A stretch of 64,000 nucleotides of DNA, taken from assembly GCA_004352715.1 (NCBI GenBank), contig SCFE01000031.1:512658-576657 (forward strand), read 5' to 3'. The notes under the pieces were generated by a model. That model had not been told where the DNA came from and made no database searches. It saw only the letters and a program-made list of their open reading frames with translations. Of the stretch, positions 48,666 through 60,546 are shown piece by piece. Every line of letters starts with the position of its first letter. The stretch's first letter is position 1. Made by a program: the position numbers and the translations under genes. The DNA is from Hofstenia miamia (taxonomy: Eukaryota > Xenacoelomorpha > Acoela).

Positions 48666-51600
48666 CCTGCTTAGAAAAATTTCAAAGACCCCCCAGATCT
48701 TCATTTCCCCTTGTTCCAAATTGTTGTTGCTGGTAGAGGTCAATTTATCATTGTTTAAATTTTTTTGCTAATATGGACTCAAGAAAATACTAAATATTGG
48801 TTTAGCACTTGCCAACATTTTTTTCAATCGGGCTCTTTTTAACAACATCATCTAACTGAACTAAATTATGCTGTTGCATTCATTTTGGAATATGGCTAAA
48901 TAATATTTTTTGTATTATTAAGCTTTTACGTTTAAAAATTGTTTTCTGAAGTTTAAACTGCGATTTTCAACTTTGATTTGATTGGTAAATTTATAATTAA
49001 TGGAAGTGTCTTAAAAACAAAACAATTACGCAAACTTGGGGTGTCACTTGATTTGAACAATACCATATATTTTATATAATTCGAACATTTCAAATTTCCA
49101 AAATAACCCAAAGATGTTAAATTGCTCTAAAAACTGATTTTACAATGCTCTGTACAAATTAATTAATGACTTCAACAATCCTTCAATTGATTTGCCTGTG
49201 TAAGAGTTAAATTTTTTAAACGGCTTAAAAATTTTCCATAAAATTTCGAACACAATTCACGTTAATTCTATTTTAAAATTTTCAACATTATACTTGTAAA
49301 TTATTGTCGAAAAATCAAATTTAAAATACAAATCCTGTGGAATGAAGAGCTTACATGTACCTGCTAATACCTGATAATTATACGCACCCACAACTACTCA
49401 CGGATAGTCTTGAGAACTAAGACTGTAATTGAATCAATACTAACTGAAACAAGTAAACTAAGACTGAAAATCAATGCAATATGTTTAGACATTGCATATA
49501 CATGTAGTATATATTAAAATTGAGCTAGTATTTTTTAAACGGTGTTACTACTTAAAAAATTTAAGAGAGTTATTAGGAATAAGCCTTACGTAAAAATGTT
49601 TGTTTAAAAACCGACTGCTAAAAATTAAAATGTAACTGAAGCAATTTGACGTTGTCAACTGAAACTGTAACCGAAACTGAAATCAATTGCTTGAGCGAGC
49701 AGTAACTGATGATGGTAAACCTTTGTTTAGCATTTTGAGTTGTTTCTTTAATGTTGTTACATTCTTTTTGCAATAAGGTAACGTCCAAAATTTCTTTGTG
49801 TTTTCTATCTGACTTCGTTGTTTATTACTATTGTATTTAAATTTTGCATTAATAACTTTGTTAATTAAATTCTGCGGCTAGCCATTTTTCATAAAATCAT
49901 TAATAAGTTTATCTAAGCTGTTTATTAAATTTTCACAATTTAAACAGCTTGTAAATACTCCATCTACTATTTTTCTTATGAACTGAATGGTATATAAGGA
50001 TCTGTGTTTGTAAGTTTAACAAACTTAAAAAAATGTCAGTTTCTCCTTTTGTTTTAAATGCGGCAATGATTTCATCTAATTATCGATGATAAATGATAGG
50101 TTGACATTCATGACTTTCTATTTCAGTTTCAATTATATTCATTCAAAGATAGCCATAGTAGTACGTAAGGGGATCCCATTGGCATACCATCAATTTGCTG
50201 GTATAAGATATTCGGAAATCCTGTACATTCAGTTGAAAAGATGCTAAGTGCAAGGCAATTCCAAATTGGGAGAAGGAGCGCTAAATACCTCTCTAAATAA
50301 ATTGTTTAATAAAGTAATTGGATTGTGTAACATTTATCTACTAGCATCAATCAAATTAAGATCCTAATATACATTAAGATTTCAGACATTCCCTTTCCGC
50401 TATTTATACTCAGCTTGGGAACTTACCCGTAATCAATTTTTTAGCATTCTTACTGCAGCTATAAGTTTTATTAAATTCATGACTATTACTAAAATTTAAT
50501 TGGCATTATCGCAGTATTTCATTTCTGTTAACTCAGGCATTCCACCACTTGTAATAAGGAATTAAGTTTTACCCTTCTATGTCATTCCCTTTCAGGTTCG
50601 ACAATCCTTCGCTAAGAACATTTTTTGCTTCTAGCTTATCATTCCAAGTGCTAGAACTACTTTTAGTGCTCGGATTGCTTTCATATTTGTCAGTAATGTT
50701 TTTTTAAATATCTATCAGTAACGTTTAACACATCTTTTTGTCAGTCTAAGGCCAACTAAATAATTTAGTAGGCATTGGTCAACCGCATCTATGTCTAGTC
50801 CCAATGCTATTATTTTTATTATAATAATAATTCACTTAAATTTAAGTTAAACTCATTATATTCATTGTATTTTAATTCTGTCGTGATTTTGTTAATGATT
50901 TTAACTTATTATTGCCTTAATAATAAAAATGTTCGTTAAGCTTAAGCAGCCTGGCGTCAGTTTAACTTACAAAATGTTACAAAAAATTTTCTCGAAACCC
51001 ATTAGCAAACTTGAAAATCGCGAGGCATGTACAGGTCTATTGGGGGACATGCATTTAATGCAATGTTGAAAATTTGTATTAAAGCGTATCGATGTGGCGG
51101 AGGTAGTTGAAAAGATTAACTATTTTTCTTTGAAAATTTCGAATTTTTGAAAAGGATATAAATTCTCTCATACCTGACGTTCATGTATTTATGAAGTACT
51201 GGAAGCAACAAAGAATTTTGACTGTTTTTGGATATGTGAAAAAAATCTCTCAAACCCATTGAGGGGTGTCATGTACAATTCAGAGGTTGTGGGCCGAAGA
51301 CTTTCAAGACATTTTTTTAGGATCATGAAAAATTTTCAAAAAGGCCCAGGCTGTTTAAGGTTAATTATTAGTGAATATTTTTACAGTATTCATCCCTAAG
51401 GATAGCATAATTTAGGTATAAATTTTTTCCATTGTGCAGTGCACGAAATTGGACACGTTCTAGGCCTGCATCACGAAAAAACTTTAAATTCACGGATGCG
51501 ATCATTCTACAACGACTTTAACCAAGACAGCCTCGCCGATTCAGACATTAAAGCCATACAAGCTCTTTATGGTAGAGATATGTAATCGGTGCCTTTACTC

Positions 51601-54600
51601 AAACCTCTTTAGGTAAACCCAGGAAGCACCATATTGAAGGATGTTATCCAAGTATTGACGCTATTGTAGCCATCACCCCAACGGTTTTAGTCTTCAAAGG
51701 TAAAGTTTACTTTCAAGGTCACTTTAATTTTGTAATAAGTGTTATAGGCGTAATCAAAGTTTCATTGAGCATTTTAAGATAAAGTATCAATGGCATTTCT
51801 ACAGCGATTTAAATACACAATAATGAAAAACTAACTCAATTGTTTATATTCTAGTTATAACAAAAGTATACATTTTTACCAAATATATCTACTACTTTAT
51901 TAATTTTACCTAAACAATTAATTAATATTATATTCTAATCCCACATCCTAGATTGAATTTTGAATATTGCAATATTGCTATGATTCTATATATTATGTTG
52001 TTTCATTTTCAGTTTCTGAATGACGATTTTGAATAATGCTGCCGCCTAATAAATCGGAAGCATTTTTCAGAAATGCAGTGACAAGTTTCTTCAAAATCCA
52101 TTCTTAATCTCGTATCAGCGGCAGCATACATGCCATGCGCGGTTTTTTATGTTTCATAGCAAAGCAATAAAATATAACTCCATTACAATGCATTGAAAAT
52201 AATACGAAAATAAAATTATCTAATTTCTTCTTGAAAGAAAATGTCCTATTTTTGATTATTATTAGTTTCGCAAGAAGTAAACTTTAGATACAAAAGCTCT
52301 GCTTTTATTTATTTGAATTTCGTTCTAGGTTCTTTAACTGAAAATTCATTGCTAGTTCTAATTTTTCAACTTAAGTTTTTATTCTTGTTCTTTCCAACAG
52401 AGGTGAAGTCAATGATTGAAGATTAGCTATTTTAAATATTAAAGTTTTCCAGAAAAATTTACGTATAAAAATGTATGTATGCAATTTGTTATTGTTACAT
52501 AATTTATATTTAAATTTTCTGTTAGAGGATTTACACACCTGGACCCCTTGTGAATTTAAGCATATACACATATTATACAAGGTGTTCCAGATAAAATTGA
52601 ATATATTCAACTGTTTATGGATAATCAGGACACATTCCGTGATAATTGTTGTAATTCTTCTGCTTAAGTCGGTTGAATTAGTACGAAAATAGAACATTAA
52701 GTTCTGTTTTCTGTTAAGTTTGAATTTTTAATTAGCGGTTGTCCAGTAGATAAGAGACAACAGTGATCGATACAATGACAATGGTTAATGATTCGTGGAA
52801 TCGAACCATGTTGTTTACATAAATTCCGTAATTGACGAAAGGTGGCGCTGTCAAAATGTGGCTAGCACTCCATAAAAGTCAATAATTACAAAAAGTAAGT
52901 AAATCAGGTGCATACGTTATTAGAAGCTAAATTTTTGTAAATAAACAACAACTGGTTTTAAAACGGCATTCCCTTTGGCAAATGCACCCTTAGTGTGTAC
53001 TGTAAGCTAGTTTTTAAAATTGATGTAAAATTTTTTAGAAACCCGGTTCTTATGAAATTCAAGTGAATTACAATAAACAAGGGGTTGAAGCCGAGTCTAT
53101 TCATATCCTAAGAACATAAAAGCTAGGGGAACTCCCAATTCTAATAGCAGTTTGAACATTTCTTTACCTTGAAATTTTTTAAGTTTTTTATGGTTTCCAG
53201 AGTTACTTTCGTAACTCTCAAAATAAGATATCACAATTATGAAAGTACCACAAGATTGTCTCCACTTTGAGTAGTTTTAGTTGTTGTTTCCATGGCTTTT
53301 AACGTTCTGATTTCCAGAACACTAGGAATGGTGACAATTTAATTTTTTAGACAAATTGAAATTTGCAATGAAAAATAGGGAATTTTTTCACACACTTCAG
53401 CAACAGCAATACATTTTTGTACACATTTTTTAATATTACGTTCGAAGAGATTCAGCAATACCAATAGTTGTATCTATGGATTTTCAAATTTCATTTTAGG
53501 CTTGGAGAAAATTGCACGAAATCTGGAAAAAAGGTTTGGAGACAATGGTAGTTTAAGTTTAATAGTATCAAATGTTGTTTGCCAAATATGTCTTGACTTG
53601 TCATTCATCCCAAGTTGTAATGTTAATAATCCTTGTAAAATATGATTGGCTATATATCTCCACTAGAGATTCAAACTATTGAAAGCAAATATATAGAACA
53701 CACAGAAGTTGTTTTATGCACCCATGAAATTGACATTAAATAGCTTTTCCATGAATTCCGAAAAAGGAACATTGTACAATCATGTCGTTTGCATCAGTGG
53801 CGGCGGAACGAATTTTGATTAGCATATTAACTAACAAAGAGGACTTTCGTCTGTAAACTATAAAATTTAAGGGGGGGGGGTTCTGAAAGGTTAATTTTAG
53901 GGGCAAGTGCCCCATTTGTATCCATCCGCCGCCACTGGTATACTTACTTGGTTTATCCTTGTATATATATTTAGTATTTAACTTTAAGCTTAAAGCATTA
54001 TTGTAACTAAAAAACAAGTTTATTTATTATATATTCCTCTTTCAATAAAGATAAAAATTTAAAAATTTTTCTAACCATCCAGAAAGTGAAGCAATACAAT
54101 GGCATAATATTACAAATACAGTACTGGAAAAAAGAATTTAGCCATCCATGATTTGTCATAAATATTTCTAAGAAATTGACGCCAAGAATGTCATATGTAT
54201 TTTTTAATTAGATTTGGTGTTGCAGAAAGAGAAATTCATCAATATTGAGACATAATTGTCACTGTTTACTTTAACTTTCAAGGAGAAATGCTACAATACT
54301 TTTAGTTAGCTAATCTTTTCTTGGAAAAATGAATTCAGATCAAATCAGAGAATCTGTAAAAATAAATTCATTGGTTGAACTTTTTCAGCTTATTTATATT
54401 GAAAATGTCTAATAACAGTGTTTCTTCGCCATATATCATGCCTGGTTACGTAATATAGCCCGACATGTAGAGCGACCTCGAAGTACTGCAAGGATATCCT
54501 TAGGTATCTCACTTCTTAAAACATCATTGCCCCCAAGCCAAAGTCCGGAAACCTAAAGAAGACCTCCAAAACTTCCCAATCACCTCTTGTGTGCCCTTCA

Positions 54601-57600
54601 AAGCAAAATCCCAGGAATCCTTCAGAAGGCTGATGATCTCCTCGGGACAGCAAAACTGTGCGAAACATCCTGAAGAAATACTAAATTGGGATTTTCGTGG
54701 CACCCAGAAAGCCATTCTTAACCTCAAAGCAAAGATTACGCCGGCTGAGGTGGGCCAATTTAATGCCAGATGATTCATTTGAACATTGGTCTAATGTTAT
54801 ATTTTTAGATGAGTCAAAATTTGCGCTATATCCATCAAAAAGAATGTTGATAAAGAGACCAACTGGGCAGAAGTTCAGATTCTTGCCTCAACTTACTCAG
54901 GGGATCATGAATTATGGTGGGAAGTCTGTAATGGTATGTGGTGCAATATGGAAGTGTGGTTTTCGCAAGATTGTTCACATCACTGATACTCTTCTAAGCT
55001 CTTATAATATACTCGGATTCTAGAAAAAGAACTCTTGTAACTCCTTACAAGTGATCAATATATCAGCAGGATGGTGCTCCATGTCATGCCCCAAAAGAAA
55101 TAGAAAACTTCTTCCACAATAATGGGGTTGCTATCCTTGCTGAGTGAACTGGTCAATCTCTAGACCTTAACACATTATCGAAAATATGTGGAAAGAGGTC
55201 AAATATCTAATTGGACAGCATACTCTTCACACTGAAGACGAGCTGTGGACCGCAATAAAGAAAAAATTTTATGCAATTTCCAAAAGCTTTATTAAAAGAC
55301 TTTTTGCTTCAATCCCTGATCGCCTTGAAACTGTTATTCGCTCAAAGGGACACCCTACAAAATGTTAGAAGAGAGAATTTTGTTGCTAATGCTAAGTGCT
55401 TATTAGCTTATAATTCATCAATTATTAATGTATCTTATTTTGAATCTACTTTTTTCGGATTTGCTCATTTGTTAATTTTTTTTTCAGTTGGCCGAATACA
55501 TATTTCCAATACACGTTTTCTAATTTTGATTAAAAATTAATAGCCAATTGTTATTCTACATAGTTTATAGAATTAGACATACAGATTTTCCTTTCTCAAT
55601 CAAAGTAACACTTAGTTACAATCTTAGTCACACTCTATCCAATGATTGTTCATTATATCTTCAAAATAACAAAGTGGTCGAATACATATTTCCAGTACTG
55701 TATTAAAAAAATACAATCGTCGCAAAGCTATTATTAAAAGGAATGGTATATACATTACTATTATGACATTGAAGGTGTTAATTTTTTCCTAACCTTCCCG
55801 GAAAAAATTTAATAGCGTCCAATGGAAATTTTAACTCGTCTGCATTGTTAATGAGCATGTATCATATTATTGATTTTATTAGAATATCATACATTTATAA
55901 TTGTTTTTCTTGAATATCCTATTATTCAAAATCCATTAAATATTGTTTTTTTGATACCCAATAAAAAAGGTCAAATCATATGTACACAACAATATATTAC
56001 TTGAGATACTTCTTAAATATTGCCTATAGCCTCGAGGTAGTCATATTTCTATAAGTGTACGTTTGTTACTTAATAAATATTAATAGAGCACAATACGCGC
56101 AAACTAAGCATGTGATCTGTAGATCACAACACGTGGTTATTAGATGCGGGGCCCTATATGTGAATTTTGTACAGTGTAGAAATTGCCAAATTAAATTTCA
56201 CTAAATTTTGACTAGACGCGAATTGTGAGATACTACGTGCCAAATGGAGTACTTGTAAACACTAACAGCTAATAAAGTTAATGGGCTTAATAAATCTAAA
56301 ATTGAATTTATATTTTTACAATTTAGGCGCGTATTTTTGGAATATCACTGATTTATCGAATCCCAACGGAACGAAAGCACAGAAAATTAAAGAAGTGTGG
56401 CTTGGAATCAATTCAATCGATGCTGTTATTTATTATCCACATTATAAAGTTATTCAATTTTTTAAGGTTAGAAAACTTCAGTGTTAGAAGATGCGGATGC
56501 ATATTTTTTACTTATGAAGCAAAGAATAATATAAATACGTAGGACATATAATAATAATAATAATGATTTTTACCTTTAAAGGTTATAACTATACAAAATA
56601 AATTAAACAAAATAATGAGAATTCTAGAGGAAGTAAAGGTTTTTTTGACAATTGCAGAATGTAGAGATTACATTTACATAAGATTCCAGTAGAGTTTAAA
56701 AGAAAAGTTAGGATATTATAATTAAATTTAGAAGGAAATGCCCAAAGATCAATATCTAGATTTTAAGATAGTAAATTTGGCTAGAGGAATGATACGAAAA
56801 AAGTAGTTATGAGATGATTTAATTTATGAATTAAAGATTTAAAAGATATTTGAATGAACAAGAATTAAAGATGCTTGAGGAAAATGATAGACATTTATTA
56901 ACACCAAAGTTATAGCATCCAATAAGTAATTTCTTAATGAAAATAAGATCAAGATATTTTAAGTAAAGATTTATTGGAAGAAGCTTGGTTTGAAAGAAAT
57001 GAATTTCAAATGCGGAATTTGAAAAGTAGACCCAATGAAGATCATGATATAGTATACGGCAAAATAAGAATCAAGATGCAATAAACTCAAATACCATAAA
57101 TTCCGCATATTACGTATACATCTTGTTTCAGAAAATTTATCGCCTAAAAAATCATAATTATTACAATTTCTAACCAGCTAAAACTTAAGTAAAGGTAAGT
57201 TAAAACAGGAACTGACCTGAAATTCCATAATAATGTTGTTACTATATCAAAAGTAGAAATTTTTAGGCCTAGCCGCCACGTCCAATCATTCTTCAGGCTC
57301 ATTTTGGGCCTTTCCCGTTTCGATTCTTGAAATTATTGATAATCAATTTTCACCACAATACTGTTGCTTTTTACTTAATTTTTTGACATTTCTAGTTCGG
57401 AGGAAGTAAATGGCAAAACAACAGAATCATAACATTATTAGTTTTGCTTGGTACTAATAATTTTATTCACTCCATTTTCAACAGATAATTTCTAAATTCT
57501 CCGTGTCTATATATATATATTTATTTATTTATATATATATATATTTATTTATTTATATATATATATGTATATATGACCATTGAACTGAAATTGTTCGCTA

Positions 57601-58301
57601 CGGTTGGTTGTATCCAACCAACCTCCTTTTGGCTACGTTCGTCAAACAAGTTTGCACCTAATATTCTAGCTCTAATACAATTGATAAAATTAATTTTCGA
57701 AATAAATATGGATTTATTAGAAAAATCCAAATTATAATGGCGAAGTAGACCTTTTTTCAATGAGCGTATTCTCAGTTTATTATTATCACCGAAATCCATC
57801 AAGCTTTTTGTTGTATTCGTTCACTCATACTGGAAATCGCATGTTCTATAGCTTCCCATAACCAATAGAAATTCTAGCAGTTTACATACTGAATCCGCAC
57901 TTTTACAATCTTCCACATTTTTCAATTTCATTTAGGCCTGTTTAAATGAGACCCACCAAGAAATTGGCATAGTGTTGTTGTTTTCAAATATATACAATGA
58001 ACTGTTTTTTAGAAATTTAATTTTTTAACTCTTAATGCTGCTAAAAATTAAAAAAATCGTAATTTAAAAATTACTGAAAGAGAAGTCCGCCAACAACTTA
58101 CCCATTAATACACATTAAATTATGGGTTATCTTTTTGATAAATGAGGAATTTGCTATCAACTCTTTAGGGTGAATTCAGTTACCACTACTACTACTACAG
58201 CAGAGAATACTTTTACAAATTCCGGAGCATAAGCAAATACTTGATCAAACCACCGTACACGTCAGTTATCAACTTGGAAGACAGCATTTATTTTTTCAAA
58301 G
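43114..58301 (+). CDS. Matrix metalloproteinase, secreted, furin-activated (eight exons reconstructed)
   Basis: Exons 43114-43203, 45385-45529, 47078-47271, 47693-47912, 51416-51571, 51613-51699, 56327-56466 and 58169-58301 join with perfect phase agreement (0, 1, 0, 1, 1, 1, 0, 1) to about 388 residues. Order: signal peptide, PG-binding-like propeptide, cysteine switch QRCGLADF, furin site RSRVKR, catalytic domain with HEIGHVLGLHH, hinge, hemopexin repeats. Known of the family: zinc endopeptidases that cut extracellular matrix; the switch Cys blocks the zinc until the propeptide is removed. Inferred: secreted through the Golgi, where furin activates it. The 3' end is not complete; a candidate ninth exon is at 62099. 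Introns range from 41 to about 4,600 nt and carry transposon relics. The only odd residues are Gln in place of Pro before the switch and a changed Gly-Asp in the structural-metal loop. Confidence 0.9.
45385..45529 (+). CDS. MMP exon 2: propeptide
   Basis: Acceptor CAAATTTTAG, then HYLKEFGYLQDD ... AISKFQNFANIGLTG. This matches the Y-L-x-x-F-G-Y-L ... F-Q-x-F-x-x-L-x-x-T-G pattern of the matrixin propeptide (peptidoglycan-binding-like helices). Donor GTTAGT, phase 1. Confidence 0.9.
47078..47271 (+). CDS. MMP exon 3: cysteine switch, furin site, start of catalytic domain
   Basis: Acceptor GCAGTTTAG completes the Gly of T-G, then NIDNPTLLKMETQRCGLADF: the switch Cys at about 47122 within RCGLAD. 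RSRVKR at 47145-47162 fits the furin/kexin rule R-x-K/R-R. WHKRSLSYRITEYT begins the first catalytic strand. Gln replaces the usual Pro before RCG. Donor CGG/GTTAGT, phase 0. Confidence 0.93.
47693..47912 (+). CDS. MMP exon 4: catalytic domain, structural zinc region
   Basis: Begins AWSDVTDLEF, as in all matrixins. Carries HGDECMFDGMG, VIAHAFMP and IHFDDDEQWT, with the structural-zinc ligands His, Asp, His and His in place. The usual Gly-Asp before x-HFD is replaced by Thr-Gln. Ends in phase 1 after LSE. Confidence 0.95.
48631..48662. repeat. (TA)n microsatellite
   Basis: About 16 TA units within MMP intron 4. Frames crossing it are spurious. Confidence 0.95.
49860..50260 (-). mobile_element. 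Penelope-like element reverse transcriptase relic
   Basis: On the minus strand, FPNILYQQIDGMPMGSP (about 50165-50215) is the Q-x-D-G-x-x-MGSP core of Penelope-type reverse transcriptases. Farther along, LINSLDKLINDFMKNG then stop then PQNLINKVI matches the NGYP-x-x-x-I block. The catalytic Y-x-D-D region is destroyed by stops. Lies inside MMP intron 4, antisense to the gene. Decayed upstream parts may reach about 50760. Confidence 0.72.
51247..51375. repeat. Degenerate dispersed repeat, second copy
   Basis: CCCATTGAGGGGTGTCATGT and the following bases resemble 40449-40503. Ends near TTTAAGGTTAA, a motif also seen at about 12050 and 44660. Weak and short. Confidence 0.3.
51416..51571 (+). CDS. 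MMP exon 5: catalytic zinc site and Met-turn
   Basis: The acceptor ATAATTTAG (not the later GTGCAG) gives GINFFHCAVHEIGHVLGLHH, restoring the G-x-N-x-F-x-x-A-x-H-E block. The HExxHxxGxxH zinc site is at 51442-51474; SRM at about 51490 is the Met-turn; IKAIQALYG closes the domain. An apparent TAA just downstream lies in the next, 41-nt intron. Confidence 0.95.
51572..51612 (+). other. 41-nt intron of the MMP gene
   Basis: GTAGAGATATG...CCTCTTTAG, phase 1. Splicing it joins ALYG to KPRKHHIEGC and avoids the in-frame TAA. Supported by phase and by hemopexin homology on the far side. Confidence 0.8.
51613..51699 (+). CDS. MMP exon 6: hinge and first hemopexin repeat start
   Basis: KPRKHHIEGC forms a very short basic hinge and the first hemopexin Cys, followed by YPSIDAIVAITPTVLVFKG with the D-A-I ... 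F-K-G pattern of a propeller blade. Donor AAAG/GTAAAG, phase 1. Only 87 nt. Confidence 0.88.
53795..53937. mobile_element. 143-bp MITE with CAGTGGCGGCGGA inverted ends
   Basis: CAGTGGCGGCGGA at the left and its exact complement TCCGCCGCCACTG at the right. A G9-10 run lies inside. The end sequence is of hAT type, but no clear 8-bp target duplication survives. No coding capacity. Confidence 0.65.
54119..55700 (+). mobile_element. Tc1-like DNA transposon, decayed copy 2
   Basis: Starts CAGTACTGGAAAAAAGAATT after TA and ends ATATTTCCAGTACTG before TA. Same family as 27789-29270, opposite orientation, with closely matching internal sequence. Lies in MMP intron 6, sense to the gene. Confidence 0.9.
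54697..55368 (+). pseudogene. Tc1-like transposase relic
   Basis: RWANLMPDDSFEHWSNVIFL then DESKFALY carries the first catalytic Asp region, and YGGKSVMVCGAIWKCG follows, as in Tc1 transposases. A stop at 55021-55023 and frameshifts break it before the IIENMWKEVKY block (about 55170-55200). The N-terminal helix-turn-helix region (54367-54690) is also interrupted. Not functional. Confidence 0.85.
56327..56466 (+). CDS. MMP exon 7: hemopexin repeat
   Basis: Completes FKG with AYFWNITDL and continues to IKEVWLGINSIDAVIYY and VIQFFK, the next blade motif. Acceptor ACAATTTAG, donor AAG/GTTAGA, phase 0. Separated from exon 6 by a 4.6-kb intron with a Tc1-like relic. Confidence 0.92.
57512..57567. 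repeat. (TA)n/(TTTA)n compound microsatellite
   Basis: TA runs interrupted twice by TTTATTTATTTA, in MMP intron 7. Confidence 0.95.
58169..58301 (+). CDS. MMP exon 8: hemopexin repeat
   Basis: Acceptor AACTCTTTAG then GEFSYHYYYYSREYFYKF, so the blade motif reads FFK-G across the junction, and the exon ends INLEDSIYFFKG, the next D-x-I ... FFKG. Phase 1 at GTATTC. The Tyr run replaces the usual Y-W-R-Y. A (CTA)-type stretch at 58182-58199 encodes it. Confidence 0.85.
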
Positions 58302-58525
58302 GTATTCTTCAATATATATATATATATATATAATCGTGTATCACGTTGGTAACAAGTTTTTTCTTAGTTACGATTTTAAATACTTTTTGTGATCAATACT
58401 AAATTCTTAAAGGATATTATGGCCATGGGTTTGATAACAAATGATAGATATTGCACTCTTAGTATAGAGTATTTAATAACAATCCACGTAGTTCTTTATG
58501 TAACTTTTTTGTAATATACAGTAGC

Positions 58526-58579
58526 CAGACTTGTCAACGTGCAGAGCTTGTAACGAGCCTAGCCAAACCGACAAGTCTG
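58526..58579. mobile_element. 54-bp hAT-like micro-element
   Basis: CAGACTTGTCAACGTG ... CGACAAGTCTG: the two ends of the 38407-38774 MITE with almost nothing between them. Flanks ACAGTAGC and GCAGTAGG differ at two of eight positions, consistent with an aged target duplication. Confidence 0.65.
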
Positions 58580-59924
58580 GCAGTAGGTGTATGCTATTGC
58601 TTACCTTTTTATATAATGCATGCAATCTGGAAGAAGCTAGAACACAATCTGCTTCAATTGATGCAAATAGCGTTCGAATGTTGAAGATTAAAAATCAGGT
58701 TAATGGAAAAGTCTGCATGCATTAGAAGTACAACCGAGTTATTGCCTATTTCAGATTCAATATATTAACAATGGACACCAAATAAGATTTCTACTTTCGA
58801 GCATTTAAGCTTAAGATGAATCATGACAAGTGAATGATGACAGCTACTACTGTATGTTAAGATATTTAACAATTAATAGCAACAGACGTGCACTGCTTAT
58901 GAGAATAGGGGATAATGTAAATGCATTGCCCTGCATTTTGGCGATAATTTTTTTTTTCAAAATGAAAAAACTGCAAATGCGTAGAACACATAAAAATAGA
59001 CTACATCACATTTTCCATTTTTGTTATTGCAATTTAGGTTTAATTTTTCTCTAAAAAGTGAATTTTTGTGGAATCTACACAGGTAATTAAAAATAATTAT
59101 CAATGCTAGACACAACTGAGGAAATAAGCATTAGCTAAAGAGAGATTATGGCCTATGAAAAATTGTTTTTGGTCAGGCTAAAGAATAGCTGCATATAGTT
59201 AAGAAAGACATCATATTTATGTTCATTTACCTAAAAACTATTTCTCATTGCAATTGAGGTGAGACGACTGATTATATAAAATAGAATAAAATTAATAGAT
59301 TTAAAGTCGCATATAAGCCGAAGTTTGGCAATGATCTTGATATTGTTTAAACAAATTTTTTATAATTTGATAGTTGCATCTGTATGAAATTGAAAGCATG
59401 AGTGCTGAGTTTGCAGAAATGTCCAGAGACTTACTGTATACTTAATAGGCGTAACTCAGAGAGACTTACTTGTGATTAGTAAAGTTTAGCGACATTTCAC
59501 ATTTCAACAACAGAGGCGGAGAAACGTTTTTCAAAACTCAATCTGAAATTGAGCGTATCAGGTTCAGTATAATGCCCAAGACAAGATTAGAATCAAACAC
59601 ATCACAACATTGAACCTAGTGTTGAAGATATCATCAATCAGTTTGCAACAGTCCTTCACGTCGTCTCCCCTCCAATGTGTAAAAATCGAAAAGAATTATT
59701 CAATGTTTCCAATGCATATCTTGTCTTATACTTATTTTTGTATATGCAAATATGATCATCTCTTTAGAAATAATAGATCATTTACTTCTTTTTTGTCAAA
59801 AATGAGTTTAATACATCAAAACATTATTTGGAAATCTATCCTTTATAAGCAAAATGTGGGATGTAAAAATTCGATAACAAACTCAATTTTAGTAAACATG
59901 TAAACAGCATAATCAAAAATATTT

Positions 59925-60450
59925 ATCATATTACCAATAACTTAGTGTTTATAGCCAAATTTTTCAATTCTGATAGCTGCTGGTACATTTTTAAAACATA
60001 CATTTTACCGTTAATTACCTATGCTGCACCTGTGTGGATATATCTTCTAAGTATCAAAAGTAAGAAAAAATTTAAAAGAACCATGAAATATGCAGCAATA
60101 ATTTTAAACATATCAAAAATTTCAGCCGTGGAATTAGTCACCGAAACTTTGAAAGAAGATTTCATCTGGCAAGTAAAATATCTCGAAACGAAAATCATCC
60201 GCTCTTTAATGCAATTAATATCAAAGATATTACGTATCAGGGTTGCATACGTATGACATATAATACAATATTCTGTAGAACAAAGAAAATGAGTGATTCT
60301 TTTGTAGCTGTAGCTGGAAAATTCCTCACTTATAATACCTTGCCTAATCCATTGTTGTAATTTCTTATTTTTTGTATATTTTGAACTTATTCCCTTTTAT
60401 TATGTATTTGATAAAGGAATTAAAGCAATTATTATTATTATTATTATTGA
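59925..60450 (+). mobile_element. Non-LTR retrotransposon 3' end, copy 2
   Basis: Frame 59945-60256 reads IFKTYILPLITYAAPVWIYL, the thumb motif after a LINE reverse transcriptase (K-T-x-[IV]-x-P-x-x-x-Y-A-x-P-V-W). A shifted frame then gives SFVAVAGKFLTYNTLPN, matching the closing block of copy 1 at 35900-35990. Ends in (ATT)n at 60430-60450. 5'-truncated and frameshifted. Confidence 0.78.
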
Positions 60451-60546
60451 TAGCTGTAAAAGATTTGCTATTTTGCTGTCTTGTTGAAATACATATTAAA
60501 TTCAAAACTAATGTGAATGCATTTAGTTGACTTCATTACCTTTATG

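Noticed and set aside
51440-51441. Acceptor GTGCAG as the start of MMP exon 5
   Set aside because: It would delete the G-x-N-x-F-x-x-A block found in all matrixins; the ATAATTTAG acceptor 25 bases upstream keeps phase and restores it.
52780-52815. GGTTCGATTCC-like T-arm on the minus strand, suggesting a tRNA
   Set aside because: No acceptor stem, D-arm or anticodon arm can be folded around it.
57545-57802. Minus-strand 85-codon frame with RARILGANLFDERSQKEVGW
   Set aside because: Composition is somewhat protein-like, but it runs into a TA microsatellite, has no clear splice sites and no recognised family.
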